DNA of 64,000 bases from Hirundichthys speculiger. Its lineage: Eukaryota; Chordata; Actinopteri; Beloniformes; Exocoetidae. The first letter of the stretch is position 1. Each line of letters begins with the position of its first letter. A model generated the notes under the pieces. It was not told where the DNA came from. It ran no database searches and saw nothing but the letters and a program-made list of their open reading frames with translations. The stretch lies in NCBI GenBank assembly GCA_018398805.1, contig JAGFBZ010000900.1:1-64000 (forward strand), given 5' to 3'. Below, one piece after another: positions 60,063-64,000 of the stretch. Both the position numbers and the translations under genes were made by a program.

Positions 60063-61397
60063 CTGAGACTTAAAAGCAGCATGAGAGGGAGATGGAAGGG
60101 GAAAACAAGACACATGAGAGGGGTTACAGCATCTTATCACCCTTTTGCTATAAAGACTCATCCATTAATTATTGACACGGTGGCCATGTCCCAACACTTT
60201 GTAGTTTGTTGGATGTCATGAGAGATGACTCCATCTGCAAAGGAGAAAGAGATCAAGGACAGGACAAAGCATGCCTCCCGCTTTGATATCACCGTTGACA
60301 AAGTCACGCAGAAGAAAGTATGAAGCTCATCTATCACATGATAAAACATTTTAGATCTTACAGTGTACAGCCTCTCTGCATAATTATCTGTTTGAACAAA
60401 GCTGGAGTGCTATCAAAAATATTTTTGTGTACTAAAGCAAGAAGACTGAATCATGCTTGAAATCTATGTCTGAAAAACAGATTAGGTTAGGAAGACAGCA
60501 CTTGAAAGGTTGGCTTATTTGAATAATGGAGATAATCTCTTGCTAGACATTTGAATAGAGCAGACCATGGATATCGTTTTAAAGGTGGGCGGAGACACAG
60601 TATGTGCATCTTTTTTCTTTTTAAATATCACACTTTATCAGAATAATGATTTGTTAAAAAAAGAAAAAGAAACCCGTTTCCCAGAATAACCCGATGACAG
60701 CACCACTGGAGATAAAAGGTGTCAACTAAAAGGCCAACACCACTTCTCTGGAATCTTCTCACCGGGTCCATTAGTCTGCAGACTTAATTCCACCTCTCAT
60801 GCACTGAGTGCATCCCAAGGTCACGTGTCGCATTCGCTCTGGGAATATGTGCCCAATTTTATAGATATGTCATGCTGGGAAGGTTTGTTCCTTTAGCCCA
60901 CACGTGCTTCCTGTGCAGAGGAAAGGAGGAGATGTAGTCAAGGGTGATTGGTTTGATAATTCAGTAAGGATTGCTATGAAGAGCAAAATGAGTTTGTCAT
61001 ATTCAGTGATTGCATGGCTTGAGCTGCTCTTTCTTTTTTACACATATTCTTAACCTCTTTCTCTCTCTGGAGCCACATACTCATGCAAATAGTTGGATGT
61101 TTAAAAGTCAAAGTCATTGTGTTGTGTGTCACAATTCTTCTTTAACCCTGCAAGCATGCAAACTTTGCAACCATAACTTCTCACTCTTTGACCACATTCA
61201 TAAAACCTAAAATCAGGCATGCACACTTCCTCAAAGATATGTTTTTTATGACTTTGTCAAGTTTTAACTACCTGTTGTTGACAAACAGTTCCACAATCTA
61301 TTATGTTGATTATTTTCTTTAGTCTGAGGGGTGTAACAGGAAAACCTTTTTCTTGTGGCATTTCCAGGGACATGACATGAAGGTGATGTTCCATCCC

Positions 61398-61605
61398 ACA
61401 CTCTCAGAAATAAGGGTACAGAATGAGTACATTTCTGTCCCCTGAAGTACAGTGACTTATGTATCCCCACTGGGCTCCTAATAGAACCATATGGCATATA
61501 TTTGTACTTTCTGAGGGACTGAAAAGCACATTATATATTTCCAATAGTAAATAGTACATATATGTTCTCTTTATAGATGATTTCTACACTCAGAAGATGG
61601 ACAAC
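61398..61605 (+). mobile_element. Fish MITE fragment ('cactctcagaaataagggtaca' type)
   Basis: CACACTCTCAGAAATAAGGG, then ACATTTCTGTCCCCTGAAGT and TTTGTACTTTCTGAGGGACT, in the order of a widespread fish non-autonomous element whose ends are ACACTCTCA. The right end is decayed (CTACACTCAG), so borders are approximate. Confidence 0.55.
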
Positions 61606-62324
61606 AAGGAAAGAAAAAATGATAGCACAATGTAATTTGAAGGTCGTATTTTAAAAGCAGATTTATTTAAACAAATGGTTTTGAGTATTTCTGAGGAAAA
61701 AATAAATAGATAAATAAATAAAAATAGATAAATAAAATGCTTAGAAGTTGATTTGCTCAGTTATGATAAAAAAAACATATTTAAATATATATTTACATTT
61801 TTTGTTTCATATCATACTTTAATTTTGATACTTTTTTTTCACATTGGCAAAGGAATACTTGATTTTTTTGTGTGTGTCTAGAAAAAGTACTTGCTCCCAG
61901 GGGCCGATCTTTCTTCCAAATTTAACTTCTGCTTGGTTAAATCATCATCGATTGGCACCGACTGTCTGTTTAGTAGAACAAGGTTAACTGACCAAATCAG
62001 CCTTTCTGCTAGTTTGTGGAGGAAGACTGTGGAGCTACGGCGTTTGCAGGTTTTACAACCGAGAAGCTTTTAAGAAAAAAAATAAAGAAGGGGACATTGA
62101 AGTGTCAGAAGCAGAATCACAGAGATTCAGAGGTAAGCTGTAAATTAACACTACTATATTCCATCAAACTTAGTGAATGTTAGCACAGTAGCATTATCGC
62201 TAACGCTAACTTGGATGCCAACGTAGCCAATGTGCTAACATTCAACCAACTTTAAAACTGTGTCTTTGCAAGACTTGCAAGTCTCTCTTGCATTGTCTTT
62301 GCTTTCGGTAACTCAGATATAAAG
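61606..62324. other. No gene seen
   Basis: AT-rich with AAATA repeats near 61700-61735. No coding exon or repeat ends were recognised. Confidence 0.45.
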
Positions 62325-62328
62325 TTAA

Positions 62329-63213
62329 AGTGGCACAAAGTAACTTTTGCAATGTTTAGTGCTGAGAGACCCCCGATAGGTGTGGAGGTTAAGTCGCTTT
62401 CATGACACTATTCCAGATGAACTCATTCTCTGGTCACTTGTGTTTTCACTACTTCCTTGGGTCTCTGAGTTGTCTCTGCCACTGCACCTCTGTGAACTGG
62501 TTCCATTCTTGTTGTTGTTGATGAGCTGTAAAGCAATATAAAGTTTAGTCAGACAACTCCTGAAGTTAAGACTTCCAACACTTTATTAAAAGATAAAACA
62601 TGCATGAGGCTTGGTGTCTAGACAACTCATCAGTAGAGAAAATGGGGCGACACAGGAATGCTCCTAGAGTAGCGTCGGTCCTGGATACGATGCACAGGCC
62701 AGTCAGAGACACGTATGGCAGAGGTGCAGAAGCTGGGGACCTGAAGTAACGGCATCATTACTGCCAGGAGAATAAACCAACTGAGGAGCAATTTCAGGAA
62801 TGATCCTGCTGTAATTGTTAGACGACCGAAGAGGTTCACTCTCTGGACAACAAGCATGGCAAAGAAAAGAACCAAAAGATAAGACTCATTCATGTGAAAA
62901 AAGCTTGACGGATATCTGAAGCATCGAAGAGACAACTATCTCTTGCTTCTTATATAGGTCTAGGAAGAAGATGGTTAATTGGATTGAACTATGCAGAGAC
63001 GTGAAAGCAAGCGTGACACTACTGAGAAGTCTGCCTGAACTGGCCCCTGAGGGTCGCCTCATTTGTCGTAAGAGACTGCAGCGTATGGATGGTTGCTGAC
63101 AGTAAGGACCAGAGACTGTGGGAGCCATACGGCACCTACTTAAAGTAAACCAATACTGCTTTAAATGTAACTGGAACTGACATTTTATCATGAAAAACTC
63201 CTTTGTACAACTT
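62329..63213. mobile_element. TTAA-flanked MITE broken by an insertion
   Basis: It belongs with 35721-36124: the left reads AGTGGCACAAAGTAAC, then TTTTGCAATGTTTAG, and the right half realigns from about 63085. TTAA lies at 62325-62328 and 63214-63217. Its middle is replaced by about 0.55 kb (62527-63084) absent from the other copy. The right end is decayed. Confidence 0.6.
62527..63084 (-). mobile_element. LTR-like unit (possible solo LTR) inside the MITE
   Basis: Read on the minus strand the unit begins TGCAGTCTCTTACGAC and ends GCTTTACA, so it could be bounded by TG and CA. It has a TATATAAG box at 62956-62949 and an AATAAA signal at 62587-62582. Between them is an 87-codon frame (62893-62630) with two hydrophobic stretches. 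TATA box, transcript body, polyA signal and a short end is the order of U3, R and U5 in a solo LTR. No target duplication was confirmed, and no internal retroelement genes exist here. Alternatively it is a captured small transcription unit. Confidence 0.4.
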
Positions 63214-63217
63214 TTAA

Positions 63218-63865
63218 TAAATGGACACATGTGGCCCTTTTGTTTCATCAGTTATATTTGGGTGATTGAAAACGGATTATTAGAAATGTTACCTCTAAAA
63301 TAAAATAACTGGAAAGATGCATATTTTAAAAGATCTCTTTTTTTTTGTGGCTTTGTTTGGTTTTGGTTTTTAATTTTTTTTTTTTCTGACAGAGGAACCA
63401 GAGCACAGGCAACCTTAAGTTTGATTCATTCTTTTTTTTTTCTTTTTTAATGTGGGAATTTTATAGTTCCTGTTTATTCTCTGAAAACTTTATGGCATTC
63501 CCCTCGGAGGACAATGGAAAGTGTTGTTGCTGATAGGCACAGCTTTGTGGCTGATCCACATATATGCAGGACCCAAGGTGCTTTCCTAAAGCATACACAG
63601 TAGTCTCTTTAGGTATATTTAGAGCAACACAACTGAGACCTGATGACAGTGAGATTTGTAGCTGTTGCAGGCAGTCTCACACATGTCTGGCCACATTTGA
63701 GTCACAGGAAAAAAAAAGTGTTTGGAGAAGCAAATTTTGTCTTATTCATAGCAAAAGTGCAAATTCTTTTCTACAAATGACATCTTAAAAATCAGTACAT
63801 TGTCATTAATGTCTGGTATTTCTGGTATATGTGTCAGCACCTTACTTTTGTGGGTAACGTTTGGG
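63218..63865. other. No gene seen
   Basis: T-runs near 63330-63450 and short ORFs only. Confidence 0.5.
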
Positions 63866-64000
63866 TAGGGCTGGGCGATATGTCTTCAAATCTATATTTG
63901 GCTATATACTGTGATATATGTATATATATATATATATATTTGTATATATTTACACATACACAAGTTAACCCGTATGATCCTCAGAGAAATAGGCTGTCAG
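63866..64000 (+). mobile_element. Left end of a hAT element, continues past the window
   Basis: TAGGGCTGGGCGATATGTC matches the terminus of the hAT MITE at 10844-11485, followed by ATATAT-rich sequence with a (TA)n run at 63918-63940. The right end and target duplication (expected CGTTTGGG) lie beyond the window. Confidence 0.75.

Larger units (their letters stand above)
57511..61396. other. No clear gene seen
   Basis: Mostly unique-looking sequence. 58730-58850 has a half copy of the fold-back repeat at 49915 (TCTGCATGTTTCCCTGCTTC). A weak exon candidate at 60020-60062 is listed separately. Confidence 0.45.

Noticed and set aside
59794..60066. 90-codon plus-strand ORF
   Set aside because: No recognisable motif, and the minus strand of the same bases is equally open.

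Overview
This window looks like nuclear DNA of a teleost fish. It is AT-rich, holds no long open reading frames or operons, and is packed with transposon families typical of ray-finned fish: Tc1/mariner elements, hAT elements with BED-type first exons, L2-clade LINEs with AAATAAA-type tails, Harbinger-like and TTAA-flanked MITEs, SINE-like fragments and microsatellites. The species cannot be named from this alone. No rRNA, intact tRNA or CRISPR array was seen.

Host coding sequence is nearly absent. The one convincing host exon is on the minus strand at 1973-2214 (242 bp, AG/GT bounded, about 80 codons, family not recognised). A 43-bp candidate at 60020-60062 is much weaker. The rest reads as intron or gene desert filled with mobile DNA.

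Layout: 1-1.3 kb LINE tail and Tc1 fossil; 2.0-2.2 kb host exon; 5.6-6.2 kb Tc1-type MITE and a long microsatellite; 7.1-7.3 kb palindrome carrying a hammerhead-ribozyme fold; 7.6-10.4 kb decayed hAT holding a second hAT-like gene; 10.8-11.5 kb hAT MITE; 14.6-15.6 kb G-rich block; 16.5-17.7 kb TE-poor island; 18.4-20.6 kb L2 split by a Tc1; 21.0-23.1 kb Harbinger-like MITE and hAT; 23.6-25.6 kb Tc1 split by a hAT MITE; 28.3-29.1 kb pogo/Tigger-like element with a truncated hAT inside; 29.9-32.6 kb hAT split by another hAT; 35.7-36.1 kb TTAA MITE; 38.9-39.3, 43.1-44.1 and 44.6-45.0 kb hATs; 45-48 kb TE-poor island rich in TAAT-type motifs; 48.2-51.4 kb several dispersed repeats and a second copy of the 29.9-kb hAT; 53.6-53.9 kb direct repeat pair; 54.1-57.2 kb Tc1 split by an L2; 57.3 kb THAP-like remnant; 62.3-63.2 kb TTAA MITE split by an LTR-like unit; 63.9 kb start of another hAT.

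The repeats give a relative history. The same Tc1 family is the invader of an L2 at 19 kb and the host of an L2 at 54 kb. Six hAT elements have exact 8-bp target duplications, one has seven of eight matching bases, and one nested hAT is framed exactly inside an older one. Several hATs keep only the 5' exon of the transposase gene. The most interesting signals are the hammerhead-like palindrome at 7.1-7.3 kb, the TATA/ORF/polyA unit inside the MITE at 62.5-63.1 kb, and the two TE-poor islands that may be conserved regulatory DNA.
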